This document shows, piece by piece, positions 8,381 through 16,152 of a stretch of DNA of 27,457 nt. The translations under genes and the position numbers were made by a program. Each line of letters begins with the position of its first letter. Within the stretch, counting starts at the first letter, position 1. Source of the stretch: CAMEON01 sp963609805 (GTDB taxonomy: Bacteria > Bacillota > Clostridia > Oscillospirales > CAG-272); assembly GCA_963609805.1 (NCBI GenBank), contig CAVDLN010000010.1, positions 1 to 27,457 on the forward strand, written 5' to 3'. The notes under the pieces are model-generated. The model searched no databases, was not told the DNA's origin, and saw nothing but the letters and a program-made list of their open reading frames with translations.

Positions 8381-9454
8381 CTAACATATCTGCCTTCTCT
8401 TTTCAAACTTCTCCACGCGTGCTTCCCAAGCCGACGAAAAGACAGACTCACCGCGTCGATCCGGAAGTGCAGCGGAGAGCGAACTGTCGGCCCGCAGGTA
8501 TTGCCCGAACCAAACCGAAAGTTTCTCCGCACCGGACACATTGAGATGGACTCCCCCGTCATAGGTGTCAGTTGACCAATCCAGCCCTATTTCGTCGGCT
8601 GCAGGTATGGCATTGCAGTAGGTAAGAGACCAACGCGCGGCGTAGGCGCTTATTTCACCGTCCCATTCGTCGTACCACCAATAGCGCCACGAGTTTGTCG
8701 GCGCTTTGAAAAGGACGAGACGAATTCCATTCTCCTCGCAAAGCAAGCGCAATTTATCCAGCCACTCCATGGAGGAGGCAGGAAGTGAAGTCTCTTCCAA
8801 AGGCTTTTTCAGTTCTTCGTCATTTACGGAAAAATCACGTGCCTGAACACCGGTTTGCATAAGATACCCGCTGTCTGAAACGGGTTCGTCATCGCCGAAC
8901 GCATACAGGAAGTCCTCTGCGGTTAATTCATCCCAGCGTTCATGGTAACGCAGAACCGGAAACAGGTAGGAAAGAAAGCTTTCGCCCTCAGTCATCGAGG
9001 CGCGGATTGCGGAGGCCTTAACAGACGACCATTCCATACCGTCAAGCGTCATGCGGTTGTATGCTTCGCTTTGCGGCTCCCCATACTTAAGAGACAGAAC
9101 GTTGAAAACAACTACATGCGGTGTTTCATAGCGCAGAGCATCTTTCAGCATATAGTAAGATTGCCATACCAGCTGCTGCGCGCTCCCGCGGACATAGGAG
9201 GAAATGCCGTATTTCTGCCACAGGACCGCAGGTATAAATGACTCGTATACCTCACAGTCTCCGATAAACAGCAAATCATGGGTTACTTCCGAAACATCCT
9301 TATAGTATTCTCCGGTCATAGAGCCCTCAAGCGAGCTGCTGCGATATTTGGGACGCAGTATGCACCCTGCTATGGCAAGAAAAGCAATTAACATTGCAAC
9401 CGAAGCGATTCCGCTTACGACCCTGCACAGCAGAACTTTTTTTTTCTTTTCCAT
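8381..9454 (-). CDS. DltD-like SGNH-fold membrane-anchored protein
   Basis: Last gene of the dlt-like operon, 357 residues. DltD and AlgJ/AlgX-type SGNH proteins act outside the membrane in the final transfer or control of acyl groups delivered by an MBOAT partner. A basic start and one hydrophobic segment (about 7-33) anchor it. That segment contains I28-A-G-C31, which fits a lipobox, so lipidation is an alternative to a plain helix. Block I reads LLFIGDC (61-67), with Cys67 where SGNH hydrolases have the nucleophilic Ser. Near the C-terminus YDGGVHLN gives D299 and H303. The frame extends to 9499, but GAGGGGG lies 8 bases before the ATG at 9454, and only 13 bases separate it from the MBOAT stop. 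A role in D-alanyl or acyl transfer is inferred. Confidence 0.8.
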   Translation of the reverse strand: MEKKKKVLLCRVVSGIASVAMLIAFLAIAGCILRPKYRSSSLEGSMTGEYYKDVSEVTHDLLFIGDCEVYESFIPAVLWQKYGISSYVRGSAQQLVWQSYYMLKDALRYETPHVVVFNVLSLKYGEPQSEAYNRMTLDGMEWSSVKASAIRASMTEGESFLSYLFPVLRYHERWDELTAEDFLYAFGDDEPVSDSGYLMQTGVQARDFSVNDEELKKPLEETSLPASSMEWLDKLRLLCEENGIRLVLFKAPTNSWRYWWYDEWDGEISAYAARWSLTYCNAIPAADEIGLDWSTDTYDGGVHLNVSGAEKLSVWFGQYLRADSSLSAALPDRRGESVFSSAWEARVEKFEKRRQIC

Positions 9455-9467
9455 CTGCCATACCCCC

Positions 9468-11078
9468 TCAGAACTGCCCGTAGATAAAATCGGCTGCATC
9501 GAAACCGAAGCCGTAGCTGCCGAAAATCAATGTAGCCGCAGCCAGCACGGCGCAAACAGGCCACAAAAGTACAGGACGGGAGGCAAGCCGTTCCGCAACG
9601 CAAAATCCGGCAGGTGAATCCTTTTTTCCTTGCCGTCCGATTGTCCAAAACAGAATTGCCGAAAAACCGAGAAAAATCCATACGGGAATCGACAAACCTA
9701 ACCTGTCCACAGCACCGCCGCCGAATAAATCACGCCAACTCGCAGGTGATGCAAAAATAGACAGGAATGCGCGGAATGTTACGTCGACATTGCGGTAGCA
9801 ATCCAGACTCCGTATGGCTCCCATCAGCAGGAAGGTGCGCAGGGAGCAGAAACTGCCGTAAATCTGTGAAGATGTCAGCCGTGGAAGACGCCTCCGAAAG
9901 GCAGCATATACCGGCCGAAGTTCATTGGAGATAAGAATTACCAAACCGTTCAGCAGCCCCCACACAACAAAATTCCATGATGCGCCGTGCCAGAGCCCTG
10001 TCATAAACCAGGTAAACATGGTCGCCAGCCACACAGGCAGACGCATCCCCAGCCAGTTTCCCATATGGGCGCGTCCCCATTTTGACAGCTTTTGCATCGG
10101 CTTACTGATCGAAAAAGGATAGAACAGATAATCCGCAAACCATGAACCCATGGTAATATGCCAGCGCTTCCAATATTCCTCTGTCGAACGGGCGGAAAAA
10201 GGCCGATTGAAATTTTCCGTGAGGCGAATACCCATCATGCGGGCAAGCCCCAGCGATATGTCCATCCCTCCTGTGAAATCGCCGTATATAACCAACGAGT
10301 ACAGGATAATCAAAGCTGCGGCGTAGGCTCCGCACAGTTCTTCCGGATTTTGTACGATTTTCCGCACGGCGGTAAGCGCAGTATCTGCCACGGCAACTTT
10401 CTTGAAATATCCCCATACAAAGCGCACAAGACCGGAAGAAAAGTCTTCCCATGTCAAGGAATGCTTGCCAGTCAGCTTAGGCATCAAATCGTTATAACGG
10501 CATATGGGTCCCTGCACAACCGCCGGGAAAAAGGTGACAAACAGGGCATATCGGGCTATGTTGTTCTGTGCCTGCGCCTTTCCTCGGTATACATCAATGA
10601 CATAGGATGTCGAGCGGAAAGTGTAAAAGGAAATGCCGAGCGGAAGGAGAAGCGTCGGAGCCTGGAGGCTCCCTGCGCCAAACAGCCGCCCGATGCCATC
10701 GGCAATCGAAATCACAAATCCCGTGTATTTCAGCACAGCAAGCACGGAAAAATTCAGCACAAGGCAGATAACCATTCCCCGACGGCGAAAGCGCTTTCCC
10801 GCCGCGCGGCGCGCTTTGCGCGCCTCACGTGTCAGATTGGCGCCCTCTGCGGCAAGCAGCGCCGCATCGCGGTCGGCATGTGCCTGTATCCAGCGCGCGG
10901 CGATATAGGTCGAGATTATTCCGAAACCGACAAACGGCAGGTACCATCCGTCTCCCCAAACATAGAACAGAAGACTCGCTGCCAGCAGCACAATCCAGCG
11001 CTTCCGCTCGGGGAACAGCCAATAGACCAACAGGGTCAGTGCGGAAAAAAGTAGAAATGTAAGAGAAGCTATGCTCAT
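9468..11078 (-). CDS. MBOAT-family membrane acyltransferase (DltB/AlgI-like)
   Basis: A polytopic membrane O-acyltransferase of 536 residues. It should take an acyl or aminoacyl group from the carrier protein encoded just upstream and pass it across the membrane. The MBOAT core is clear: EEYWKRWHITMGSWF (H307) and TGLWHGASWNF with the putative catalytic H364, plus FFPAVVQGPICRY (about 183-195) and YGDFTGGMDISLG (265-277). It is longer than typical DltB (about 400) and close to AlgI length, with extra C-terminal helices. A charged insert (about 65-102) joins two helices. The start is the ATG at 11078, 9 bases after the carrier-protein stop. Whether the substrate is D-alanine or another small acid cannot be decided here. 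Confidence 0.9.
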   Translation of the reverse strand: MSIASLTFLLFSALTLLVYWLFPERKRWIVLLAASLLFYVWGDGWYLPFVGFGIISTYIAARWIQAHADRDAALLAAEGANLTREARKARRAAGKRFRRRGMVICLVLNFSVLAVLKYTGFVISIADGIGRLFGAGSLQAPTLLLPLGISFYTFRSTSYVIDVYRGKAQAQNNIARYALFVTFFPAVVQGPICRYNDLMPKLTGKHSLTWEDFSSGLVRFVWGYFKKVAVADTALTAVRKIVQNPEELCGAYAAALIILYSLVIYGDFTGGMDISLGLARMMGIRLTENFNRPFSARSTEEYWKRWHITMGSWFADYLFYPFSISKPMQKLSKWGRAHMGNWLGMRLPVWLATMFTWFMTGLWHGASWNFVVWGLLNGLVILISNELRPVYAAFRRRLPRLTSSQIYGSFCSLRTFLLMGAIRSLDCYRNVDVTFRAFLSIFASPASWRDLFGGGAVDRLGLSIPVWIFLGFSAILFWTIGRQGKKDSPAGFCVAERLASRPVLLWPVCAVLAAATLIFGSYGFGFDAADFIYGQF

Positions 11079-11087
11079 GACGCCGGC

Positions 11088-11315
11088 TTATGCCTCGTCC
11101 AAACGTTCAATCAACTGCCACAGTGCTGCAGCGGAATCAAAATTTTCCGGAAGGATTTCCTCGGCAGGAATACAGACATCCATACGATCGGCAACTTCGG
11201 TTACAATTGTCACAATGTCCAGAGAGGTGAGTACACCGTCTTCGATAAGGCCGGTTTCGTTTTCAAAATCTATATCCGGATGCAATTCCCGCAATATATT
11301 CAAAAGTTCATTCAT
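11088..11315 (-). CDS. Acyl/aminoacyl carrier protein (DltC-like)
   Basis: A 75-residue carrier protein. The phosphopantetheine attachment site is most likely S31 in DGVLTSLDIVTIV; the family norm is D-S-L, and here Asp is replaced by Thr (TSLD) while Ser and Leu remain. Its length and acidic helical character (LIEDGVL, ILPENFDS) match DltC. It lies between the adenylating enzyme (42 bases downstream of that stop) and the MBOAT gene, exactly as dltC does relative to dltA and dltB, except that in canonical dltABCD the order is A-B-C-D while here it is A-C-B-D. The ATG at 11315 is preceded by GGAAAG. Confidence 0.9.
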   Translation of the reverse strand: MNELLNILRELHPDIDFENETGLIEDGVLTSLDIVTIVTEVADRMDVCIPAEEILPENFDSAAALWQLIERLDEA

Positions 11316-11357
11316 GAAAGTTTCCTTTCCGGGGCAATTCCCCCTTATGTGCTGTCC

Positions 11358-12902
11358 TCAATCCGCTTCTTCGGCAGCTTTCAGCAGAGCGCGTCGATCG
11401 ATTTTCCCGTTCGGAGTCAGCGGGAGCGCATGCAAATGCACGAGAAGTGCCGGAATCATGTAGCGTGGAAGGCGCTGACTGAGTGCTACGCGCAGGTATT
11501 CCGGCGAAACAGTATCGTCGGCTGTATAGTACAGTACAAGTCTGGTCCGTTCCTTATCATATACGCAGCAGGAAAGACGTGCAGTGAATGCCGCAGCGGC
11601 CTCGATCTCACCCAGTTCCACGCGATGTCCCAGTATTTTTATCTGCGAATCACGACGGCAGACAAAGACCAGTTCGCCATGCGAATTGTAGCGTCCGATG
11701 TCTCCGGTACGGTAGATAACCTCAGGATAAGCTGACCGAAGCGGATTTTGCGTAAATGCCGCGGCGGTCCGTTCTGGGTCATTGTAATATCCCAGCGTTA
11801 CACATGTGCCACGCATGTATATTTCGCCTTCCACATCGGGCTCATTACGCCCGATGCACCGAACATGGCCGTCATCCTCCGCCAGCAGCAGAATTTCCGT
11901 ATTCTTGAACGGTCGTCCAGCCGGAATCGCTTCATCATCCGCAAGTTCACGGTCAGCGCGCCACCAGCAGGACATGCCGGTTGCCTCTGTCGGGCCGTAC
12001 AAATTGAAAAAACGTGCGCAGGGGAGAGCGCGGCGCCAGCGGTCGTACTGCGGGCGGGGAAATACCTCACTTCCGAAACAAACAGTAGTCAAATATAGCG
12101 GCGGATGGCTGTCCAGGACGCCGAAGGAAGAAATCATAGTTAATGCGGAAACGACCCAGCATATGGTATTTATTTTGTATTTATTCAGAAAATCGCAAAG
12201 AGGGACAGGGAAAGAGAACAGGCGTTTCGGAACAAGGTATGTTGTCGCACCGTATTTGAGCGTCGGCATAATCTCTTTGAGAGGTGCATCAAAGTATAAC
12301 GGCGTTTGGTTGGCAAACACGGTATCCTCCGAAAAACCGATGGCCTCGCAGAGCGACTCGGTATAATCGATGACGGAACGGTGACAGGCCACGACGCCTT
12401 TGGGTATCCCGGTCGAGCCGGATGTAAAAACGACATAAATCGGATCCTGGTCAATTACCGTGTCGCTTATTCTTAATAGTGCCCCGTCGTCCGGCTCCTC
12501 CCGTATCAAATCCTCATAGCGAAGCACCTTCCCGGTAAACATCCCTGAAGCAACCAAGGTGTCGGCCCGGGCTTGACAGCGCTCATCGCAAAGAATTATA
12601 CGTGCCGACAGAGTTTGCAGAATTTGCCCCATGCGTGACACGGGCATTGCGTCGTCAAGTGCTGAATAAAAGCATCCGGCGCGCACTATGCCCAGAAAGG
12701 CGGAAATTTCCGCCGGGGAGCGCTGCATCAGCACTGCAATCGGCTCCCGACTGTATCCAAGCCGGCAGAGTGACGACCCCAACCGTTTTGAAACGTCGGT
12801 TAGCATGCCGAAAGTCAGCGCCGTTTGCCCGTCCGAGAAAGCGACTTTGTCCGGCAGACGCTGTGCCGTTACATCCAAGTATTGCAGAATATTGTTCAGC
12901 AT
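11358..12902 (-). CDS. DltA-like amino acid adenylating enzyme (carrier-protein ligase)
   Basis: A 514-residue enzyme of the ANL superfamily that should adenylate a small carboxylic acid, D-alanine by analogy with DltA, and load it on the carrier protein encoded next. Motifs in order: A3 FTSGSTGIPKG (159-169), LYFDAPLKE with D205 at the place where amino-acid-activating members hold the substrate amino group, A5 NLYGPTEA (300-307), YRTGD (397-401), GHRVELGEIE (425-434) and A10 PNGKIDR with catalytic K500. Length matches DltA (about 500), and there is no fused carrier or condensation domain, so it is not an NRPS. GAGGAT precedes the ATG at 12902. It starts 18 bases after the lipoprotein gene. 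The exact substrate is unproven. Confidence 0.9.
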   Translation of the reverse strand: MLNNILQYLDVTAQRLPDKVAFSDGQTALTFGMLTDVSKRLGSSLCRLGYSREPIAVLMQRSPAEISAFLGIVRAGCFYSALDDAMPVSRMGQILQTLSARIILCDERCQARADTLVASGMFTGKVLRYEDLIREEPDDGALLRISDTVIDQDPIYVVFTSGSTGIPKGVVACHRSVIDYTESLCEAIGFSEDTVFANQTPLYFDAPLKEIMPTLKYGATTYLVPKRLFSFPVPLCDFLNKYKINTICWVVSALTMISSFGVLDSHPPLYLTTVCFGSEVFPRPQYDRWRRALPCARFFNLYGPTEATGMSCWWRADRELADDEAIPAGRPFKNTEILLLAEDDGHVRCIGRNEPDVEGEIYMRGTCVTLGYYNDPERTAAAFTQNPLRSAYPEVIYRTGDIGRYNSHGELVFVCRRDSQIKILGHRVELGEIEAAAAFTARLSCCVYDKERTRLVLYYTADDTVSPEYLRVALSQRLPRYMIPALLVHLHALPLTPNGKIDRRALLKAAEEAD

Positions 12903-12920
12903 CGGAACATCCTCGCTCCA

Positions 12921-14204
12921 TCAGGAATAGTACGGCTCCAATTCGGGCGTTCTTGTAATGATTTCGGTAGAACATGTAGGATATTGGCTTGCATCGTAGG
13001 TGTAAAAATTTGCACGGACTTTGCTGTAGGCACGGATCTGCTTGTCGGTCAGCAGGCAGCCGCTGTGATTATACTCTCCCCGCAGGCGTGTGCAGTCATA
13101 GTGGTACCATCGTGGGGACAATTTTGTACCGATATTGACCAGAAGCCAATAGTGCGTGTCGCTGGTCAGGCCGGGTGTGCGCTGTATTTCCACATACTCC
13201 ACACCGAGTCGGTCCAGAAATGCCATAGCAACGGAATTGAAGGCATAACAGTCTCCCGTACCGTTTGTCAGACTTTCGTATGCAATGCGTACGCGATCCC
13301 CCGTGTCATCGGAAGATGCGTAGCTGATATGACTTTGTATGTATGCGTATACCTCCCGCAGCTGGGTTTCAACCGAGGCATTTGCCGTAACATTCGCAGC
13401 AATGATTCCGTCAATCTTACTGTTCAGACTTTCCTGAGAAATGCGGCTTGCTCCGATATGAACTACACTTGTTGCAGTGGAGCGGTTGCCGGAGGCATCC
13501 GTGGCGGTGTAGATAACAGTATAGTCCCCTGCCGCGTTGGTATTGACTGCAGAGGCATCTACATCTACCGTGATCTCACCGCAGCAGTTGTCTTCAACAA
13601 CAAGGCCGTCACGGTAGGCAATGGCTTCCCCTGCACAGGCGGTAGGCTCCGGTATCGTGCGGAACACGGGGGCCTCCGTATCGCGTATAACCGTAACAAC
13701 GGATTGCAGCGTATCGGTTCTGTTGCCGCTTGCATCGGTTACACGGAAGGTCACGTCATAGTCGCCGAGTGACGACATATCGGGCAGTGAGTCCACAAAT
13801 TCGGCGCTGTATGTGTCGTACTCCTTAATGGATCCGATGAAGTCATCTGCGGTCGGTGCGGTGTGTCCCAGCGCACAATAAACATGGCGCGGCGTGACCA
13901 CGGGTGCGGTACGGTCAATCACTTTAAGACGAAGTGTGTATGCTTTGCCGGAGTCATCCTGCATCGGAATCTCGTAAACTCCGGCATGCGTTGCCCGCTC
14001 ATCCGATATGCCGTCTATATAGCTGATGGCATCATTACCCAAAAGACGCACCGAATCCGGCAGCAAATCGCCGACGTATATAGTTACGGAGGCCGTCCTG
14101 CTGCTGCAGCTTGTGAGCGGTGTACACAAGCTTCCCACGCAGACAGCAGCCGTCAGCAGAACGGCTGTCAGTTTTCTTCTTTTATGTTTTTTTAAGATTT
14201 GCAT
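12921..14204 (-). CDS. Transglutaminase-like lipoprotein with Ig-like repeats
   Basis: First gene of the dlt-like operon, 427 residues. A basic N-terminus and hydrophobic segment end in the lipobox L30-T-S-C33, so it is probably a lipoprotein facing outward. Two beta-sandwich repeats of the DUF5011/Ig-like type follow (about 97-175 and 174-250), each starting DxTxAPV and ending with VTDASGNR or ATDASGNR. The C-terminal domain is transglutaminase-like, with the triad C319 (TGDCYAFN), H351 (DTHYWLLVN) and D370 (YHYDCTR). Such domains act as proteases, crosslinkers or amidases; the activity here is unknown. The frame opens at 14234 with a GTG, but the GGAGG that serves the ATG at 14204 lies inside that extension, so I use 14204. 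A strong promoter precedes it. Confidence 0.87.
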   Translation of the reverse strand: MQILKKHKRRKLTAVLLTAAVCVGSLCTPLTSCSSRTASVTIYVGDLLPDSVRLLGNDAISYIDGISDERATHAGVYEIPMQDDSGKAYTLRLKVIDRTAPVVTPRHVYCALGHTAPTADDFIGSIKEYDTYSAEFVDSLPDMSSLGDYDVTFRVTDASGNRTDTLQSVVTVIRDTEAPVFRTIPEPTACAGEAIAYRDGLVVEDNCCGEITVDVDASAVNTNAAGDYTVIYTATDASGNRSTATSVVHIGASRISQESLNSKIDGIIAANVTANASVETQLREVYAYIQSHISYASSDDTGDRVRIAYESLTNGTGDCYAFNSVAMAFLDRLGVEYVEIQRTPGLTSDTHYWLLVNIGTKLSPRWYHYDCTRLRGEYNHSGCLLTDKQIRAYSKVRANFYTYDASQYPTCSTEIITRTPELEPYYS

Positions 14205-14276
14205 TATATAATCATCCTCCGCCTGTTTGCTCACCGAACGGCAGGCAATACACGGGCATTGTCTTTTTCTCCCTAC

Positions 14277-14305
14277 ATTATAGCAAATGCGGAGTCATAA
14301 GTCAA
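14277..14305 (-). promoter_or_regulatory. Strong sigma-A promoter of the dlt-like operon
   Basis: Read on the minus strand: -35 TTGACT (14300-14305), 17-base spacer, -10 TATAAT (14277-14282) with the extended element TGC directly before it. It leaves a leader of about 65 bases before the ATG at 14204. No other promoter is evident within the five-gene operon. Confidence 0.88.
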
Positions 14306-14366
14306 TGGAATGAATCGGAATTTTTCGTGAATCTTTTTCTCGCAAAATGCATGTAATTTCCGTGGA

Positions 14367-14415
14367 AAAGCAGGCAGATGTGACCTCCCGACGGGACGGC
14401 GCATCTGCCTGCTTT
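14367..14415 (-). terminator. Terminator closing the lon to rluB gene train
   Basis: A 14-bp perfect stem, AAAGCAGGCAGATG (14367-14380) with CATCTGCCTGCTTT (14402-14415), encloses a 21-base loop that itself has a short TCCC/GGGA hairpin. Read on the minus strand the stem is followed by T residues. It lies 10 bases after the stop of the last gene of the train. Confidence 0.8.
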
Positions 14416-14424
14416 CGAAATCTT

Positions 14425-14853
14425 TTAATGTTCCGTTTCAGTCTTCTTGTGTTTGCATGGTTCACTGAAAAAGTCGGTCAAATCAATGTACCAACGGCCA
14501 TCCTCCTGCGGTGCAAAGCCAATGGAGCGTACAATCCCCTCGTTGCTGCGGAGAAAGTCAGAATCTTCAAAGCAGGCATGATGGACACCGCACAAATCAA
14601 TGAAATTAAGCGTTGCGCGTCCCAAAACAAACAAGGATTCAAAGCGATCCCGCTCACTCAATACCTGCTCAGAGACAACCGCAAGGTTATGGATAACCCC
14701 CCCGCAATCACTCATACCGAACTGGCAGATTCCCGTCAGAACGCCATCAATTGACGCGCGGTATGCCATGCAGTCCGCATCATATACAACGCCGCAACGG
14801 GAGCAAATCGCTTCCTGCTCAATTTTCATTTGAATTGGAAGAACTTCCAACAT
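14425..14853 (-). CDS. Small conserved protein, possibly GNAT-like
   Basis: A 142-residue protein of unproven function at the end of the long housekeeping train, 56 bases after rluB. It begins MLEVLPIQ and has CSRCGV near residue 17-22. The middle reads like two beta strands of an acetyltransferase fold (TGICQFGMSDCGGVIHNLAVV), followed by a helix (ESLFVLGRATLNFIDLCG) and a late RSIGF segment that resembles the end of a GNAT domain. No clear acetyl-CoA loop (Q/RxxGxG/A) is visible, so the assignment is weak. GGAAAG precedes the ATG at 14853. A terminator follows directly. Confidence 0.75.
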   Translation of the reverse strand: MLEVLPIQMKIEQEAICSRCGVVYDADCMAYRASIDGVLTGICQFGMSDCGGVIHNLAVVSEQVLSERDRFESLFVLGRATLNFIDLCGVHHACFEDSDFLRSNEGIVRSIGFAPQEDGRWYIDLTDFFSEPCKHKKTETEH

Positions 14854-14909
14854 ATGCCGTCTTTCCTTTCACAACCTGCAATCACGATCTGTCGATTGCC
14901 AATCTGCAA

Positions 14910-15680
14910 TCATTCATGACCGCGCAGAAGCTTTATTTCGCGTTCCGTAAGCCTACGCCACTTTCCCTCAGGCAGATTTCCGAGTTTCAGGAACCCCTCG
15001 CTGACCCGTGTCAGCTTGCGAACCGTCAGCCCTTCCCTTTCGCACAGACGTCGAACCTGTCTGTTTCGCCCGTCGTGGATGATTACCTCAAGGACAGTCT
15101 GCACACCATTTGAAGCAACTTTTCGAACCTGTGCCGGGGCGGTCTCGCGTGCTTCAATCGTGATCGGCGCAGCCATGCCTGTCAATTGTTCCGTCGTCGG
15201 TACACCGTCGACAAACGCAAGATAAACCTTCTGCACCTGATGCCGCGGATGAGCCAATCGATTGGCCAGCTCCCCGTCATTTGTTAAAAGAAGTAAGCCG
15301 TCCGAATCCATATCCAGCCGTCCGACCGGATACAGTCTGACACCGGCATCGGCAACCAACTCAGCGACAGTGCGCCGTCCCCGATCGTCCGACAGGGTAG
15401 TAACATAACCGCGCGGCTTGTTCAGCATAACGCATATCTTTTCGCTTTCCGGATACGGACGGACAGGTCTTCCCTGCCACGTAACGGCGTCCTGCCCGGG
15501 GATAATTTTCTGTCCCAACTCGGCAGGGGCACCGTTTACGCGAACCTCACCGCGTTCAATGGCTGCTTCCGCCGCACGCCGTGACATAACTCCGCAGTCT
15601 GTGAAGTATTTTGACACCCTAACAGGCTGACTGCTGCCGTCTTGCATACACGCTGTACGGTTCGTCCCTCGGTTGCTCAC
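14910..15680 (-). CDS. rluB: 23S rRNA pseudouridine synthase, RluB/RsuA family
   Basis: Converts a uridine of ribosomal RNA to pseudouridine. The N-terminal S4 RNA-binding domain (about 20-70; VSKYFTDCGVMSRRAAEAAI) is followed by the RsuA-family catalytic core with NKPRGYVTT (87-95) and VGRLDMDSDGLL, where D123 is the catalytic residue, and the NRQVRRLCE motif near the C-terminus. Length (256 residues) suits Gram-positive RluB. The start is a GTG at 15680 that overlaps the gerW stop, with the end of gerW supplying a GGAAG ribosome binding site; ATG at codon 12 is a weaker alternative. The exact target uridine (2605 in E. coli for RluB) cannot be confirmed. Confidence 0.9.
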   Translation of the reverse strand: MSNRGTNRTACMQDGSSQPVRVSKYFTDCGVMSRRAAEAAIERGEVRVNGAPAELGQKIIPGQDAVTWQGRPVRPYPESEKICVMLNKPRGYVTTLSDDRGRRTVAELVADAGVRLYPVGRLDMDSDGLLLLTNDGELANRLAHPRHQVQKVYLAFVDGVPTTEQLTGMAAPITIEARETAPAQVRKVASNGVQTVLEVIIHDGRNRQVRRLCEREGLTVRKLTRVSEGFLKLGNLPEGKWRRLTEREIKLLRGHE

Positions 15681-16087
15681 TCTTCCTTGGCCTTGTCCTT
15701 GCCCAGCAGGGACTTAACTTTGGCAATGATTTCCGGTGAGCGATCCAGCAGATTGGCGACTTGCTCAATAGGATCGGAAGGAGACTTGACGCCGACATTA
15801 ATCATGTCAACATTTCCTTCTGCGTCAACAATCAGAAATCCGAGAGGCTGCATTGTCAGACCCGTTCCGCCGCCTGCGTAAAACTTCTTGGGCTCCTTGT
15901 CTGCACTGGGTTTGTCGGCATCATCACGTCCTCCGGTGGCATATGCCATGGAGACCTTGGAAATCGGGATAATGGTCGTCCCGTTCGCTACAATAGGGGT
16001 ACCGATAACCGTGTTGGTATCGATCAGATTCTTGATGTTCTGCAGGGAGGTCGCAATAACATCCTGCATTTTGCTTTCATTTGCCAT
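15677..16087 (-). CDS. gerW: GerW/YtfJ-family sporulation protein
   Basis: A 136-residue member of the YtfJ/GerW family, which in Bacillus is made in the forespore and needed for normal spore germination. The family signature is visible: VIATSLQNIKNLIDTNTVIG, then GTPIVANGTTIIPISKVSMAYATGG, a short disordered linker, a glycine-rich GGGTG and a PLGFLIVDAEG segment. It follows the DUF2953 gene, the same pairing as ytfI-ytfJ in Bacillus subtilis. AAAGGAA lies about 10 bases before the ATG. Its stop overlaps the start of rluB. It is good evidence that the host lineage has sporulation genes, though a gene alone does not prove spores. Confidence 0.93.
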   Translation of the reverse strand: MANESKMQDVIATSLQNIKNLIDTNTVIGTPIVANGTTIIPISKVSMAYATGGRDDADKPSADKEPKKFYAGGGTGLTMQPLGFLIVDAEGNVDMINVGVKSPSDPIEQVANLLDRSPEIIAKVKSLLGKDKAKEE

Positions 16088-16152
16088 GATTCATGATTCC
16101 TTTCTCAATGTTAATTTATGTTTTCCTATGGGTTTCAAAATTAATGGAGGTG

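Noticed and set aside
11358..12902. The adenylating enzyme as a non-ribosomal peptide synthetase module
   Set aside because: It has no condensation, carrier or thioesterase domain in the same protein, and its neighbours are MBOAT and SGNH genes as in dlt-like operons.
14873..14915. Short repeat-like words (CTGCAATCA twice) near the end of rluB
   Set aside because: Only two copies at irregular spacing, partly in coding sequence; not a CRISPR or a mobile-element end.
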